Source: JAEYFP01 sp964566545 (GTDB taxonomy: Bacteria; Bacillota; Clostridia; Lachnospirales; Lachnospiraceae). From it: a stretch of DNA of 5,131 bases. The stretch is taken from contig CAZMIX010000094.1 of the NCBI GenBank assembly GCA_964566545.1, forward strand, positions 1 through 5,131. Reading direction: 5' to 3'. The translations under genes and the position numbers were made by a program. Below the pieces are notes generated by a model that saw nothing but the letters and a program-made list of their open reading frames with translations, did not search any database and was not told the DNA's origin. Within the stretch, counting starts at the first letter, position 1. Each line of letters opens with the position of its first letter. Below are positions 4,896-5,131 of the stretch, in pieces.

Positions 4896-5131
4896 AATCC
4901 ACCCATTTATACTTTTTTAAGATGATTTCGTGTAAAAGCATTTCTTAATCCAATTTTATAAAGCCGAAAACAATCTGTCTGCTTTGATCTTATTATAAAA
5001 TAAATTGGCATAATAATCACCCACTAATTTCTGTAACCTCTATTCCTATTCGCGCCCCAAATGCCTTGCAGCATAGCAAACTAAACCATAACATTTTATT
5101 TACAAAACCGGCGTTTAACTATATACTTAGA
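4896..5131. other. AT-rich region upstream of the peptidase gene, no gene seen
   Basis: No supportable coding sequence on either strand; the longest minus-strand frame has about 25 codons after its ATG and no ribosome binding site. It should hold the peptidase promoter. A perfect TATAAT lies on the minus strand at 4997-4992, but no good -35 box stands 16-18 bases before it, so the promoter is not assigned. No tRNA, terminator or repeat of note was recognised. Confidence 0.5.

Noticed and set aside
5034..5111. Minus-strand frame of about 25 codons upstream of the peptidase gene
   Set aside because: No ribosome binding site, no recognisable family, and its length is expected by chance.
1..5131. 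CRISPR array, tRNA/rRNA genes, insertion sequence or integron
   Set aside because: No regularly spaced repeats, tRNA-like cloverleaf, transposase motifs, terminal inverted repeats or attachment sites were seen on either strand.

Overview
The window looks like a chromosomal piece of a low-to-mid GC Clostridia (Firmicutes), most probably Lachnospiraceae or a close relative. Three things point there: the short zinc-motif-free N-terminus of ribosomal protein S4, the rpsD-rpoA-rplQ gene order, and a long form of L17 carrying a large internal insertion. Shine-Dalgarno sites are strong (AAGGAGG, GGAGG, AGGAGG) and promoters are of the sigma-A type. This assignment is an inference from sequence style; no 16S or other marker is present.

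Plus strand, 1-2357: the distal end of the alpha ribosomal operon. rpsD (S4) is cut by the left window edge, followed by rpoA (RNA polymerase alpha, GTG start) and rplQ (L17). The operon ends in a clear Rho-independent terminator. The rpoA-rplQ gap of 167 bases is unusually long for this operon and contains several potential RNA stems, including a hairpin just before the rplQ ribosome binding site.

Plus strand, 2390-3323: a self-contained transcription unit with an extended -10 promoter, one NADP(H)-type short-chain dehydrogenase/reductase of unknown substrate, and a near-symmetrical terminator that can also stop transcription arriving from the right.

Minus strand, 3378-4895: a lipoprotein zinc peptidase of the M15 (D-Ala-D-Ala carboxypeptidase/VanY-like) type, then a RelB/DinJ-type antitoxin gene with its own promoter and an inverted repeat overlapping it. 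The position where the toxin gene should be (start codon overlapping the antitoxin stop as TAATG) holds only a 22-codon stub and a frame-broken remnant resembling the C-terminus of YcxB-like proteins. The antitoxin therefore looks orphaned. The last 236 bases (4896-5131) show no supportable gene.

I looked for a novel system and do not see a convincing one. The most informative spots are the eroded toxin-antitoxin locus with its one-base-broken neighbour, and the structured leader plus large insertion of rplQ. The other genes are ordinary housekeeping or common accessory functions.
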